Source of the DNA: Telluria antibiotica
GTDB taxonomy: Bacteria > Pseudomonadota > Gammaproteobacteria > Burkholderiales > Burkholderiaceae_D
Direction of reading: 5' to 3'
Assembly (NCBI RefSeq): GCF_011682055.1
Contig: NZ_JAAQOM010000004.1
Coordinates: 72,653-136,652 of the forward strand
Length of the DNA: 64,000 bases
Positions 26,170-35,509 of the stretch are shown here, piece after piece. Position 1 is the stretch's first letter. Every line of letters starts with the position of its first letter. Below the pieces are notes generated by a model, which was not told the DNA's origin, searched no databases, and worked only from the letters and a program-made list of their open reading frames with translations. The translations under genes were made by a program, and so were the position numbers.

Positions 26170-27585
26170 ATGACCGACACCGTTCTCGACCGGGCCGCCG
26201 CATCCGTCGCGGCAGCCCGTCCCGCCACCGTCCCGGCCGACGGCCTGCCGCCGGCGCAGCGTCGCTGGGCGATGGTCGCGCTGATGACGGGCGTGTCGAT
26301 GGCATCGCTCGACACGGCCATCGCCAACACGGCCCTGCCCGAACTGGCCCGGCAGCTGCATGCGGGCGCCGCCGCCTCCGTCTGGATCGTCAACATCTAT
26401 CAGCTGGCGATGGTCGCCACCCTGCTGCCGTTCGCGGCGCTGGGCGAGCGCGTCGGCTACCGGCGCGTGGCGACGGCCGGGCTGGCGCTGTTCACGCTGG
26501 CCTCGCTCGCGTGCGCGCTGGCGTGGAACCTGCCGCTGCTCGTGGGCGCGCGCCTTCTGCAGGGCCTCGGTGCCAGCGCGCTGATGGGCGTGACCACCGC
26601 GATGATGCGCGCCATCTACCCGGCGCGCCTGCAAGGCCAGGGTTTCGGCCTCAACGCGCTCGTTGTCGCGGTGGCGTTCGCCGTCGGGCCGACGCTCGCC
26701 TCGCTGATCCTGGCGCTGGCGTCGTGGCCGTGGCTGTTCGCCATCAACGTCCCGATCGGCACGGCCGCGTTCCTGCTGGCGCGCCGCGTCCTGCCCGACA
26801 ACGCGCGCGCAGCGCAGGGCTTCGATGCGGGCGCCGCGCTGTGCAACGCGGGCGCGTTCGGCCTGCTGATCCTGCTGCTGGGCGACGCGGCCCACGGCGC
26901 CGCGCCCGCGCGCCTCGCCGTCGAGGCGGTGGGCACGTTCGCCTGCTTCGCGCTGCTGCTGCGGCGCCAGCGCGGCCAGGCGGCGCCGATCCTGCCGACC
27001 GACCTGCTGGCGCGGCCGCTGTTCGCACTGTCGGCACTGACGGCCGTGTGCACGTTCGCCGTGCAAAGTCTCGCCTTCGTGGCGCTGCCCTTCCACTTCG
27101 AGCAGGTGCTCGGCCGTTCGCCCGTGGAGACGGGCTTCCTGCTGACGCCCTGGCCCGTCCTTGTCGCGATCATGGGACCGGTCTCGGGCCGCCTGTCCGA
27201 CCGCTACGAATCGGGCCTGCTGGCCGGGATCGGGCTTCTCGTGCTGTGCGCGGGCGTGCTGGCGCTGCTGTGGATGCCGGCCGCGCCGAGCGCCGTCGCC
27301 ATCGCGTGGCGGATGGCCGTGTGCGGCGCCGGCTTCGGCCTGTTCCAGGCGCCGAACATGAAGGCGATCATGGGCAGTGCGCCGAACGAACGGGCCGGCG
27401 GCGCGAGCGGCATCGTCGCCACGGCGCGCCTGACGGGCCAGGCCGGCGGCGCCGCGCTGGTGGCCGGATGCCTCGTGCTGTCGGACCGCCACGGCACGAC
27501 GTACGCCCTCGCGGCGGCGGCGATCATCGCCCTGCTGGGCGCCGCCATCAGCTTCGCGCGCCTGCACCGGCGCGTGCGCGGCTGA
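26170..27585 (+). CDS. MFS exporter, DHA2 (EmrB/QacA-like) family
   Basis: A 471-residue permease with about 14 membrane segments. The DHA2 N-terminal pattern MASLDTAIANTALPELARQ, motif-A-like GERVGYRRV and the motif C region AVAFAVGPTLAS are present. Such proteins expel drugs, dyes or natural products with protons. The ATG at 26170 is one base past the dioxygenase stop, so it is translationally linked to that gene. A hairpin follows the stop codon, shared with the convergent TetR gene. Confidence 0.85.
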   Translation: MTDTVLDRAAASVAAARPATVPADGLPPAQRRWAMVALMTGVSMASLDTAIANTALPELARQLHAGAAASVWIVNIYQLAMVATLLPFAALGERVGYRRVATAGLALFTLASLACALAWNLPLLVGARLLQGLGASALMGVTTAMMRAIYPARLQGQGFGLNALVVAVAFAVGPTLASLILALASWPWLFAINVPIGTAAFLLARRVLPDNARAAQGFDAGAALCNAGAFGLLILLLGDAAHGAAPARLAVEAVGTFACFALLLRRQRGQAAPILPTDLLARPLFALSALTAVCTFAVQSLAFVALPFHFEQVLGRSPVETGFLLTPWPVLVAIMGPVSGRLSDRYESGLLAGIGLLVLCAGVLALLWMPAAPSAVAIAWRMAVCGAGFGLFQAPNMKAIMGSAPNERAGGASGIVATARLTGQAGGAALVAGCLVLSDRHGTTYALAAAAIIALLGAAISFARLHRRVRG

Positions 27586-27589
27586 CGCG

Positions 27590-27628
27590 GGCCGGACGAG
27601 GGGCCAACGTCAAGCCCTCGGACCGGCC
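27590..27628. terminator. Bidirectional hairpin between DHA2 exporter and TetR gene
   Basis: GGCCGG-A-CGAGGG pairs with CCCTCG-GA-CCGGCC across a short loop, with a CTCTCTT stretch after it on the plus strand. It lies in the 49-bp gap between two convergent genes. No long T-run, so efficiency is uncertain. Confidence 0.5.
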
Positions 27629-27634
27629 ACTCTC

Positions 27635-28258
27635 TTACCGACGTCCCCTCCGCAACCCGTCCAGATACGGATCGATCACGCACTTCCCCAGCGCGATCAG
27701 ATCGAAGTGCTGCGGATCGAACATCCAGCTGTGGATCAGGCCATCGATGATGATCCATAAGGCCAGCGCCACGCCGTCGGGCGCGACGTCGCGGCCGATG
27801 ACGCCCTTGTCCACGGCCAGCCGGATGCGGCGTTCCGCGCGGCTCATCCAGTTGGCCATGTTCTGCTGGCGGCGCTGGCGCACGGCGTCCATCTCGCCCA
27901 CGAACTCCACCTTCAAGGTCGCGATCTCGAACACGCGGCGCGCGACCGGGTCCTCCACCGTCCGGCGCAACACGGCCAGCATGTAGTTGCGCAGGTCGAC
28001 GAGCGGGTCGTCCGATTCCGCCTGGTCCAGCACCTGCATCTCCGCTTCCAGGGGCAACGTCGCGCGCTCCATCATCGCGTTGAACAGCGCGCCCTTGTCG
28101 TCGAAATGCCAATAAATTGCCCCGCGCGTCACACCGGCGGCGGTTGCGATATGCTGCAACGTCGTGCGCGATACACCTTGTTCTACGAACAATTTTTCCG
28201 CAGCATCCAGAATGCTGTCACGGGTCGCGGCCGCCTCTTCTTTGGTTCTGCGGGCCAT
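27635..28258 (-). CDS. TetR-family repressor of the RND efflux operon (AcrR/TtgR type)
   Basis: A 207-residue regulator: N-terminal KEEAAATRDSILDAAEKLF and GVTRGAIYWHFDDKGALF are the AcrR/TtgR HTH signature, and the C-terminal ligand domain has the AcrR-type pattern with DGLIHSW near the end. It is divergent from the RND operon with 220 bp between, the classic arrangement for a local repressor released by drugs or plant phenolics. A partly palindromic site at 28298-28316 is the likely operator. Confidence 0.88.
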   Translation of the reverse strand: MARRTKEEAAATRDSILDAAEKLFVEQGVSRTTLQHIATAAGVTRGAIYWHFDDKGALFNAMMERATLPLEAEMQVLDQAESDDPLVDLRNYMLAVLRRTVEDPVARRVFEIATLKVEFVGEMDAVRQRRQQNMANWMSRAERRIRLAVDKGVIGRDVAPDGVALALWIIIDGLIHSWMFDPQHFDLIALGKCVIDPYLDGLRRGRR

Positions 28259-28297
28259 CCGTCTATTCTCCGTTTTTTATAGGTGGGAAACATTAAA

Positions 28298-28316
28298 CAT
28301 ACACTCGTGATAGTAT
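28298..28316. promoter_or_regulatory. Putative operator of the AcrR/TtgR-type repressor
   Basis: ATACACTCGTGATAGTAT is an imperfect palindrome in the divergent space between repressor and RND operon, similar in layout to AcrR/MexR-type operators with ATAC/GTAT half sites. It is about 40 bp from the repressor start and 160 bp from the adaptor gene start. Confidence 0.45.
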
Positions 28317-28478
28317 CTCGGGGTTTTCCCAAAAGCCAGCGATAAGCCCGAAGCCGTGCCGGTGGAAGCGTCGAACTGCCTGCCGCGTGTTGCGTTTTTT
28401 GCACCGCGGCCCGTTCGAGCACCCGAGAAAAGCGTCGCGGATCGGTTTGTCCTTTTTTCCACAAGAAGGAAGCACTGA

Positions 28479-29804
28479 ATGCGCTCTGCCAACTCCTCTT
28501 CTCTGACTCTGTCCAGGATCGCCGCGTCCACCCTGGTCGCCATGGCCCTGCTGTCGGCCTGCGGTTCCAAGGATAATGCCCAGGCCGGCCCCGGGGCGGG
28601 CCCCGGCGCCAAGATGCCGCCGCCGCAAGTCGGCGTGATCACCACCAAATTCCAGCCGGTCGCGCTCGAGACCGAGTTGCCGGCCCGCGTCGAGGCGATC
28701 CGCACCGCGCAGGTGCGCGCGCGCGTCAACGGCGTCGTTCTGAAGCGCCTGTTCACCGAGGGCAGCCTCGTCAAGCAGGGCCAGTCGCTGTTCCAGATCG
28801 ATCCCGAGCCGTACCAGGCCCAGTTGAACGCGGCCCAGGCCACGCTCGGCCGCGCACAGGCCAACCTGACGTCGACGTCGGCCACGGTCGAGCGCTATAA
28901 GCCGCTCGTCGATGCGCAGGCCGTCAGCAAGCAGGAATTCACGAACGCCGTGGCCGCGCAGAAGCAGGCCGAGGCGGACGTCAATTCGGCCAAGGCCCAG
29001 GTGCGCATCGCCAAGATCAATTACGACTACGCGAACGTCTACGCGCCGATCTCGGGCCGCATCGGCCGCGCGCTCGTGACTGAAGGCGCGCTCGTCTCCG
29101 CCACCGAGGCAACACAGATGGCGCTGATCCAGCAGACGGACGACGTCTACCTGAACATCACGCAATCGGCCGCCGAACTGCAGCGCCTGCGCAAGGATGC
29201 CGGCGGCAAGGGCATCGGTTCGAGCGTCCCCGTGACGGTGGTGATGGACGACGGCACCGTGCTGCCGCAGAAGGGCAAGCTGCTGTTCTCCGACATCTCC
29301 GTCGACCCGACCAGCGGCCAGGTCACGCTGCGCGCCGAGGCCGCGAATCCGGGCAACGCCCTGCTGCCGGGCCAGTACGTGCGCGTGCGCCTCGCGCAGG
29401 CCGAGCTGCCGTCCGGCATCCTCGTGCCGCAACAGGCCGTCACCCGCGGCGGCCCGAACGGCGATACCGTCACCGTGATCGGGCCGGACAACAAGCCAAC
29501 CCCGCGCACCATCAAGATCGGTTCCCAGAACGGCGACAACTGGGTCGTCACGGACGGCCTCAAGGAAGGCGAGAAGGTGATGGTCGACGGGTTCCAGAAG
29601 CTGCAGATGCTGCCGCCGGGCACGCCGGTGCAGCCCGTCGCCTGGACGCCGGCCGGCGCACCCGCAGCCCCGGCCGCCGCACCCGCTGCCCAGCCTGGCG
29701 CGGCCGGTGCCCAGACCGCCGCAGCCGCGCCCGCCGCGAGCGCGCCCGCCGCCGGGGCGCCGGCCGCCGGATCGCCGGCCGGTTCGGGCAACACCCGCCA
29801 GTGA
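28479..29804 (+). CDS. RND efflux periplasmic adaptor lipoprotein (AcrA/MexA family)
   Basis: A 441-residue membrane-fusion protein with a lipoprotein signal (MALLSACGSK; lipidated Cys 28). Domains in order: beta-barrel and lipoyl halves around the alpha-hairpin (AQVRARVNGVVLKRLFTEGS, YANVYAPISGRIGRALV), then the membrane-proximal domain (GILVPQQAVTRGGPNG). The last about 50 residues are an unusual Ala/Pro-rich tail. It bridges the inner-membrane pump and the outer-membrane channel. First gene of a three-gene operon, 30 bp before the pump gene. Confidence 0.94.
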   Translation: MRSANSSSLTLSRIAASTLVAMALLSACGSKDNAQAGPGAGPGAKMPPPQVGVITTKFQPVALETELPARVEAIRTAQVRARVNGVVLKRLFTEGSLVKQGQSLFQIDPEPYQAQLNAAQATLGRAQANLTSTSATVERYKPLVDAQAVSKQEFTNAVAAQKQAEADVNSAKAQVRIAKINYDYANVYAPISGRIGRALVTEGALVSATEATQMALIQQTDDVYLNITQSAAELQRLRKDAGGKGIGSSVPVTVVMDDGTVLPQKGKLLFSDISVDPTSGQVTLRAEAANPGNALLPGQYVRVRLAQAELPSGILVPQQAVTRGGPNGDTVTVIGPDNKPTPRTIKIGSQNGDNWVVTDGLKEGEKVMVDGFQKLQMLPPGTPVQPVAWTPAGAPAAPAAAPAAQPGAAGAQTAAAAPAASAPAAGAPAAGSPAGSGNTRQ

Positions 29805-29834
29805 CAAGGCAAGGCTAGATAAACAGGAACCACA

Positions 29835-32800
29835 ATGGCACGTTTTTTTATTGACCGCCCCATCTTCGCCTGGGTGATCGCGCTGTTCATCATGGTGCTT
29901 GGCGGCGTCGCCATCAAGCAGCTGCCGATCGCGCAGTATCCGACCGTGGCGCCGCCGTCGATCGTCGTCAGCGTCGCGTATCCCGGCGCTTCGGCGCAGA
30001 CGCTGGAAGATTCCGTCATCTCCGTCATCGAACGCGAGATGAACGGTGCCGAGGGCATGATCTACATGGAGTCGACCAGCCAGGCCAACGGCACCGGCTC
30101 CATCACGATCAGCTTCGAGACCGGCACCAATCCGAACCTGGCCCAGGTCGACGTCCAGAACCGCCTCGCGCGCGCCACGCCACGCCTGCCCGCCGCGGTG
30201 ACGCAGCAGGGCGTGCGCGTCGACAAGGCACGCTCGAACTTCCTGCTGTTCACGATCCTGTCGTCGGACGACCCGAACTGGGACACCGTCGCGCTGGGCG
30301 ACTACGCGTCGCGCAACGTGCTGCCCGAGATCCAGCGGATCAAGGGCGTCGGCCAGGCCCAGTTGTTCGGCACCGAGAAGGCGATGCGCATCTGGATCGA
30401 TCCGGCCAAGCTGGTCGGCTTCAACCTGTCGCCGGCCGACGTCAACACCGCGATCGCCCAGCAGAACGCCCAGGTGGCGTCGGGCACGATCGGTGACCTG
30501 CCGGTTGCGAAGGGCCAGCAGATCACGGCCACCGTCGTCGTCACGGGCCAGCTGTCCACCGTCGAGCAGTTCGGCAACATCGTGCTGCGCGCGAATCCGG
30601 ACGGCTCCACCGTGCGCCTGAAGGACGTCGCCCGCATCGAGATCGGCGGCCAGGCCTACGTCACGTCGACGCGCCTGAACGGCAAGCCGTCGACCGGTAT
30701 CGGCGTGCAGCTGTCGCCGACCGGTAACGCGCTGGAAACGGCGAAGCTGATCAAGGAGCGCATGCAGCAGCTGCAGCGCTACTTCCCGAAAGGGATGAAG
30801 TACTCGATCCCTTACGACAGCACGAAGTTCATCCAGATCTCGATCAGCCAGGTGGTGGAAACGCTGATCGAGGCCGTGATCCTCGTGTTCATCGTGATGT
30901 ACATCTTCCTGCAGAACATCCGCTACACGATCATCCCGACCATCGTCGTGCCGGTCGCCCTGCTCGGCTCTTTCGCCACGCTGCTGGCGATGGGCTTCTC
31001 GATCAACGTGCTGACGATGTTCGGCATGGTGCTCGTGATCGGTATCGTCGTCGACGATGCGATCGTGGTCGTGGAGAACGTCGAGCGCATCATGTCGGAG
31101 GAAGGCCTGCCGCCGTTGCAGGCGACGCGCAAGGCGATGGGCCAGATCTCGGGCGCCATCATCGGCGTGACCGTCGTGCTGATGTCCGTGTTCGTGCCGC
31201 TCGCATTCTTCCAGGGCGCCGTCGGCAACATCTACCGCCAGTTCTCGATCGTGATGGTGTCGTCGATCGGCTTCTCGGCGTTCATGGCGCTGTCGCTCAC
31301 GCCCGCGCTGTGCGCGCACCTGTTGAAGCCCGTCGAGGCGGGCCACCACATGGAGAAGAAAGGCTTCTTCGGCTGGTTCAACCGCACGTTCACGACGGGC
31401 GCCAAGCGCTACGAAGGGTTCGTTGCCAAGATCCTCAAGCGGGCCGGCCGCGCGCTGGTCGTGTTCGCGGTGCTCGTGGCCATCGTGGGCCTGATGTTCG
31501 CGCGCCTGCCGAATTCGTTCCTGCCGAACGAGGACCAGGGCTACATCATCGCCAACATCCAGCTGCCGCCGGGCGCCACCGCGGAGCGCACGAACGTCGT
31601 GCTGCACGCGATGGAAGACTATGTGCTGAAGCAGCCGGAAGTCGCCGACATGGTCGCCGTGACGGGCTTCTCGTTCACGGGCCAGGGCCAGAACATGGGC
31701 CTCGCGTTCATCCCGCTGAAACCATGGGACGAGCGCAAGGGCAAGGGCCAGGACGCGCAAGGCCTCGCAGGCCGCATCACGGGGCACATGATGGCGCTGC
31801 GCGACTCGTTCATCTTCGTCGTGAGCCCGCCGCCGATCCCGGAACTGGGCCGCGGCACGGGCTTCTCGTTCCGCCTGCAGGACCGCGGCGGCCTCGGTCA
31901 CGCCGCCCTGCTCCAGGCGCGTAACCAGCTGCTGGGCATGGCGATGCAGAGCAAGGTGCTGACGGGCATCCGTCCGGAAGGCCTCGAAGACGCGCCGCAG
32001 CTGAAGCTGAACATCGACCGCGACAAGGCACAGGCACTGGGCGTCACGTTCGGCGCCATCAACACGGCGCTGTCGACGTCGCTGGGCTCCGCGTACGTGA
32101 ACGACTTCCCGAACGCGGGCCGTCTGCAGCGCGTGATCGTGCAGGCCGACGCGCCGGAGCGCATGCAGCCGGAAGACCTCCTGCGCATCAACGCGCTGAA
32201 CACGAAGGGCCAGCCGGTGCCGCTGTCCGCGTTCGCGACGACGCAGTGGATCACGGGTCCGATGCAGACGACGCGCTACAACGGCTACTCCGCGATGAGC
32301 ATCACGGGCGACGCCGCGCAAGGCTATTCGACGGGCCAGGCGCTGGACGAGATGCAGGCGCTGGCGGCCAAGCTGCCGCCGGGCTTCGCGTTTGAATGGA
32401 CGGGCCAGTCGCGCGAGGAGATCCTTGCCGGTTCCACCGTGTTCGTGCTGATCGGCTTCGCGCTGCTGGCCGTGTTCCTCGCGCTCGCCGCGCTGTACGA
32501 GAGCTGGTCGATCCCGGTCGCCGTGCTGCTCGTCGTGCCGCTGGGCGTGCTCGGTTCGCTGCTCGCGGCGTCGCTGCGCGGGCTGTCCAACGACGTGTAC
32601 TTCAAGGTCGGCCTGATCACCATCATCGGCTTGGCCGCGAAGAACGCGATCCTGATCGTGGAATTCGCGAAGGACCTGCAGGCGCAAGGCAAGTCGCCGT
32701 TCGACGCGGCGCTCCAGGCGGCGCACCTGCGCTTCCGTCCGATCCTCATGACGTCGCTCGCGTTCATCCTCGGCGTGCTGCCGCTGGTGGTCGCCAGCGG

Positions 32801-32990
32801 CGCCGGCGCCGCGTCGCAGCGCGCGATCGGTACCGGCGTGATGGGCGGCATGCTGACGGCGACGGCACTGGGCGTGTTCTTCGTGCCCGTGTTCTTCGTC
32901 GTCATCCGCGGGTTCTTCAAGGGCAGCGAACGCCAGCGCAAGAAGTACGCGCACGAAGAAGACACCACTGCCATCGACTCGAAAATCTGA
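29835..32990 (+). CDS. RND multidrug efflux pump, HAE-1 family (AcrB/MexB type)
   Basis: A 1051-residue inner-membrane proton/drug antiporter of normal length. The N-terminus MARFFIDRPIFAWVIALFIM, the TM4 proton-relay Asp pair in GIVVDDAIVVVENVERI, and the TM10 Lys in GLAAKNAILIVEFAKDL are all present. It forms a trimer that takes substrates from the periplasm and outer leaflet. The stop overlaps the start of the outer-membrane channel gene as ATGA. The huge antisense frame over this operon is a codon-bias shadow. Confidence 0.96.
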   Translation: MARFFIDRPIFAWVIALFIMVLGGVAIKQLPIAQYPTVAPPSIVVSVAYPGASAQTLEDSVISVIEREMNGAEGMIYMESTSQANGTGSITISFETGTNPNLAQVDVQNRLARATPRLPAAVTQQGVRVDKARSNFLLFTILSSDDPNWDTVALGDYASRNVLPEIQRIKGVGQAQLFGTEKAMRIWIDPAKLVGFNLSPADVNTAIAQQNAQVASGTIGDLPVAKGQQITATVVVTGQLSTVEQFGNIVLRANPDGSTVRLKDVARIEIGGQAYVTSTRLNGKPSTGIGVQLSPTGNALETAKLIKERMQQLQRYFPKGMKYSIPYDSTKFIQISISQVVETLIEAVILVFIVMYIFLQNIRYTIIPTIVVPVALLGSFATLLAMGFSINVLTMFGMVLVIGIVVDDAIVVVENVERIMSEEGLPPLQATRKAMGQISGAIIGVTVVLMSVFVPLAFFQGAVGNIYRQFSIVMVSSIGFSAFMALSLTPALCAHLLKPVEAGHHMEKKGFFGWFNRTFTTGAKRYEGFVAKILKRAGRALVVFAVLVAIVGLMFARLPNSFLPNEDQGYIIANIQLPPGATAERTNVVLHAMEDYVLKQPEVADMVAVTGFSFTGQGQNMGLAFIPLKPWDERKGKGQDAQGLAGRITGHMMALRDSFIFVVSPPPIPELGRGTGFSFRLQDRGGLGHAALLQARNQLLGMAMQSKVLTGIRPEGLEDAPQLKLNIDRDKAQALGVTFGAINTALSTSLGSAYVNDFPNAGRLQRVIVQADAPERMQPEDLLRINALNTKGQPVPLSAFATTQWITGPMQTTRYNGYSAMSITGDAAQGYSTGQALDEMQALAAKLPPGFAFEWTGQSREEILAGSTVFVLIGFALLAVFLALAALYESWSIPVAVLLVVPLGVLGSLLAASLRGLSNDVYFKVGLITIIGLAAKNAILIVEFAKDLQAQGKSPFDAALQAAHLRFRPILMTSLAFILGVLPLVVASGAGAASQRAIGTGVMGGMLTATALGVFFVPVFFVVIRGFFKGSERQRKKYAHEEDTTAIDSKI

Positions 32991-34414
32991 TGAACGCCAT
33001 GAAACGACTCACTCCCCTCGCCCTCGCGCTCGTGCTGGCCGGCTGCGTGAACCTGGCGCCGAAATTCGAGCGCCCGGCCGCGCCGGTGGCGGCCGCCTTC
33101 CCGACCGTGGCAGGCACCGTCAACAGCGGCAATCCGGTCGCGAGCGAAGCGCCCGCCGCCATCGCGTGGCAGCACTTCTTCACCGATCCGCGCCTGCAGC
33201 AACTGATCTCGCTGGCCCTCGCCAACAACCGCGACCTGCGCGTTGCCGTCCTCAACATCGAGGCGGCGCGCGCGCAGTACCAGATCCAGCACTCGAACCA
33301 GTTCCCGGCCATTAATGCCGGCATTTCGGGCCAGCGCCAGACGACGGGCAAGGACCAGCCGATCAGCAGCATCTACCAGGCCGGCCTGTCCGTCTCCGCA
33401 TTCGAGCTGGACTTCTTCAGCCGCGTGAAGAACCTGTCCGACGCCGCGCTGGCACAATTCCTCGCGACCGAGGAAGCGCGCAAGACGGCGCAGATCAGCC
33501 TGATCGCGCAGGTCGCCAACACGTACCTGACGTACCTCGCCGACGAGGAATTGCTGGCCCTCGTGCAGCAGACCCTCAAGACGCGCGAGGAATCGCTGCG
33601 CCTGACCAATCTGCGCTTCGAGAACGGCGTCTCGTCCAAGCTCGACCAGCAGCAGGCCGTCTCGCTCGTCGAACAGGCGCGCACGACGCTGGCCCAGGCC
33701 CAGCGCCAGCGCGCACAGGACCTGAACTTCCTGACGCTGCTGATCGGCCAGCCGATTCCGGACGCCCTGCCCGCCGGCGCCACGCTCGCGACGACGAACC
33801 TGCCGGACCTGCCGGCCGGCTTGCCGTCCGACCTGCTCGCGGTGCGCCCGGACATCCGCGCCGCCGAGCAGCAACTGGTCGCCGCGAACGCCAACATCGG
33901 CGCGGCGCGCGCGAACTACTTCCCGCGCATCACGCTGACGGGCACGGCGGGCAGCGCCAGCAAGGAATTGTCCGGCCTGTTCAAGAGCGGCACGTTCGGC
34001 TGGACGTTCGCACCGCAGGCGATCCTGCCGCTGTTCGACTTCGGCCGCACCCGCGCCGGCGTCGAAGGCGCGCGGGCCCAGCGCGACATCGCCGTCGCGC
34101 AGTACGAGAAATCGATCCAGACGGCGTTCCGCGAAGTGGCCGACGCGCTGGCCGGCCAGGCCACGTACAGCGAGCAGCTGCGCGCCCAGCAGGCCGTGGC
34201 TGCCGCCGAGACGGACCGCTTCAACCTGTCCGATCTGCGCTACCGGAACGGCACGGCCAGCTACCTCGACCTGCTCGATGCGCAGCGCTCGCTGTTCACG
34301 GCGCAACAGCAGGCCATCCAGGCCAATCTGCAGCGCCTGCAGAACCAGGTCACGCTGTACCGCGTGCTGGGCGGCGGGTGGAGCGAGCCGGGGCCCGCGA
34401 CGGCAGCGCGCTGA
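32990..34414 (+). CDS. RND efflux outer-membrane channel lipoprotein (OprM/TtgC family)
   Basis: A 474-residue TolC-like factor with a lipoprotein signal (LALVLAGCVNLAP; Cys 19) and two OEP repeats rich in coiled coil (QIQHSNQFPAINAG...; ANIGAARANYFPRITL; SYLDLLDAQRSLFTAQQ). The start ATG overlaps the pump stop by one base, giving translational coupling; a second ATG at 32999 is possible. With the two preceding genes it completes a tripartite efflux system. Confidence 0.94.
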   Translation: MNAMKRLTPLALALVLAGCVNLAPKFERPAAPVAAAFPTVAGTVNSGNPVASEAPAAIAWQHFFTDPRLQQLISLALANNRDLRVAVLNIEAARAQYQIQHSNQFPAINAGISGQRQTTGKDQPISSIYQAGLSVSAFELDFFSRVKNLSDAALAQFLATEEARKTAQISLIAQVANTYLTYLADEELLALVQQTLKTREESLRLTNLRFENGVSSKLDQQQAVSLVEQARTTLAQAQRQRAQDLNFLTLLIGQPIPDALPAGATLATTNLPDLPAGLPSDLLAVRPDIRAAEQQLVAANANIGAARANYFPRITLTGTAGSASKELSGLFKSGTFGWTFAPQAILPLFDFGRTRAGVEGARAQRDIAVAQYEKSIQTAFREVADALAGQATYSEQLRAQQAVAAAETDRFNLSDLRYRNGTASYLDLLDAQRSLFTAQQQAIQANLQRLQNQVTLYRVLGGGWSEPGPATAAR

Positions 34415-34421
34415 TTCTGCC

Positions 34422-34441
34422 GCGCGGAATCATTTCCGCGC
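34422..34441. terminator. Small hairpin right after the RND operon
   Basis: GCGCGGAA and TTCCGCGC pair across a 4-nt loop, 8 bp after the stop of the channel gene. No T-run follows. It is followed by a much stronger hairpin at 34461. Confidence 0.4.
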
Positions 34442-34460
34442 ACCATTGAGGGCGATCCCG

Positions 34461-34514
34461 ACCGGGGCCGGCCGCGATTTCGGTATCATGAAATCGCAGG
34501 CCGGCCCCGGTTTT
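34461..34514. terminator. Strong terminator hairpin of the RND operon
   Basis: ACCGGGGCCGGCC-GCGATTTC pairs with GAAATCGC-A-GGCCGGCCCCGGT: a stem of 21 bp with a single bulged A and an 8-nt loop, then TTTT. It is among the most stable hairpins in the window and should end the efflux transcript. Confidence 0.8.
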
Positions 34515-34630
34515 ACATTGCATGCACGAGCGGCCCCGGCAGCCGTCGCCGGACGGCGTCCGCCAGGACCGCGACGCGCGCCGAGCCCGGCCTGTCGACC
34601 GCGGTCGCCTCTTGCGCCGCGCTCCATGCC

Positions 34631-35509
34631 ATGCGAACTTTTCTTCGTGCACATTGGAAATCCATCGTCGCCATCGCCCTGCTCGTGCTGCTGGCCATGG
34701 CCACGGTGAATCCCGGCGCCGCCATGCCGGCCCCGCCGCTGGCCGCGCGCCTGCGCGCGCACGTGACGGCGCTCGCGGCCGGCACCACGGCAGCCGACGC
34801 ACGCCGCGCGGATGCGGCCGCCTACATCGACAAGGTGCTGCGCACGGCCGGCTATGCCGTGCAGGACCGCGCCGCGCCGGGCCGGCGGCATGACATCGAA
34901 GCCGTGCGGGCCAACGTGGCGCCAGGCGCAACGGCGGCGCGCACGTTCATCGCCGGCGCCCGCTTCGACGGTGCGGCCGGCGCCGATCCGGACGCCGCGG
35001 GCAGTGTGGCCGCCGTGCTGGAACTGGCCCGCCTGCTGGCCGACGTGCAGCCCAGCCGCGGCACCGAGATCCGCTTCGTGTTCTTCCTGGCCCCGCAGGC
35101 GCGGCCGGCCGCGCCTGCGGGGGCGAGCCTGGACGACCTCGTGCGCCTCCTCGCGGACGCGCCGGACGACCATCCGGACAGCTTCATCGCCTACGTCGGC
35201 AGCCTCGCCTCGGCGCGCGACGTGCAGGATGCGCTGTCGGCCTTCCAGAGCATCGCGGGCCTGCCCTCGCACGGCCTCGCGACGCCGGCCTATCTGCAGG
35301 GCGTGACCTTGTTCGGCACCGGCCTGCCTACCCTCGTCCTCACCGATACGTCGTTCACCCGCTTCCCGTTCCGCCAGGCGCAGGACAGCGCGCCCGCTGC
35401 GGACGAGCCGCCCGAGCAGGCTGCGCAGGCCGTGTTCGACGGCATGGCGCGCGTCGTGAGCGGTCTCGCGCGTACGTTGACGGCGCTGGCGGCCGGGCAG
35501 CGCGGCTAG
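34631..35509 (+). CDS. Membrane-anchored M28-peptidase-fold protein lacking metal ligands
   Basis: A 292-residue protein with one N-terminal membrane segment (SIVAIALLVLLAMATVNPG) and an exported domain that follows the M28 aminopeptidase pattern: FIAGARFDGAAGADPDAAGS then VAAVLELARLL and GTEIRFVFFLAPQ. In active M28 enzymes these places read gaHxDs, GAnDNaSG and FFxaEE. Here His is R111, the bridging Asp is P120 and the Glu-Glu pair is Pro-Gln, so the zinc site is gone. Probably a non-catalytic, periplasm-facing pseudo-peptidase; role unknown. Its end overlaps the convergent aquaporin gene by 4 bp. Confidence 0.65.
   Translation: MRTFLRAHWKSIVAIALLVLLAMATVNPGAAMPAPPLAARLRAHVTALAAGTTAADARRADAAAYIDKVLRTAGYAVQDRAAPGRRHDIEAVRANVAPGATAARTFIAGARFDGAAGADPDAAGSVAAVLELARLLADVQPSRGTEIRFVFFLAPQARPAAPAGASLDDLVRLLADAPDDHPDSFIAYVGSLASARDVQDALSAFQSIAGLPSHGLATPAYLQGVTLFGTGLPTLVLTDTSFTRFPFRQAQDSAPAADEPPEQAAQAVFDGMARVVSGLARTLTALAAGQRG

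Noticed and set aside
28293..32954. Antisense open frame of 1553 codons opposite the RND genes
   Set aside because: Low-complexity Arg/His/Gln-rich translation, no family similarity, and it covers three well-recognised genes; it is a result of high GC at third codon positions.
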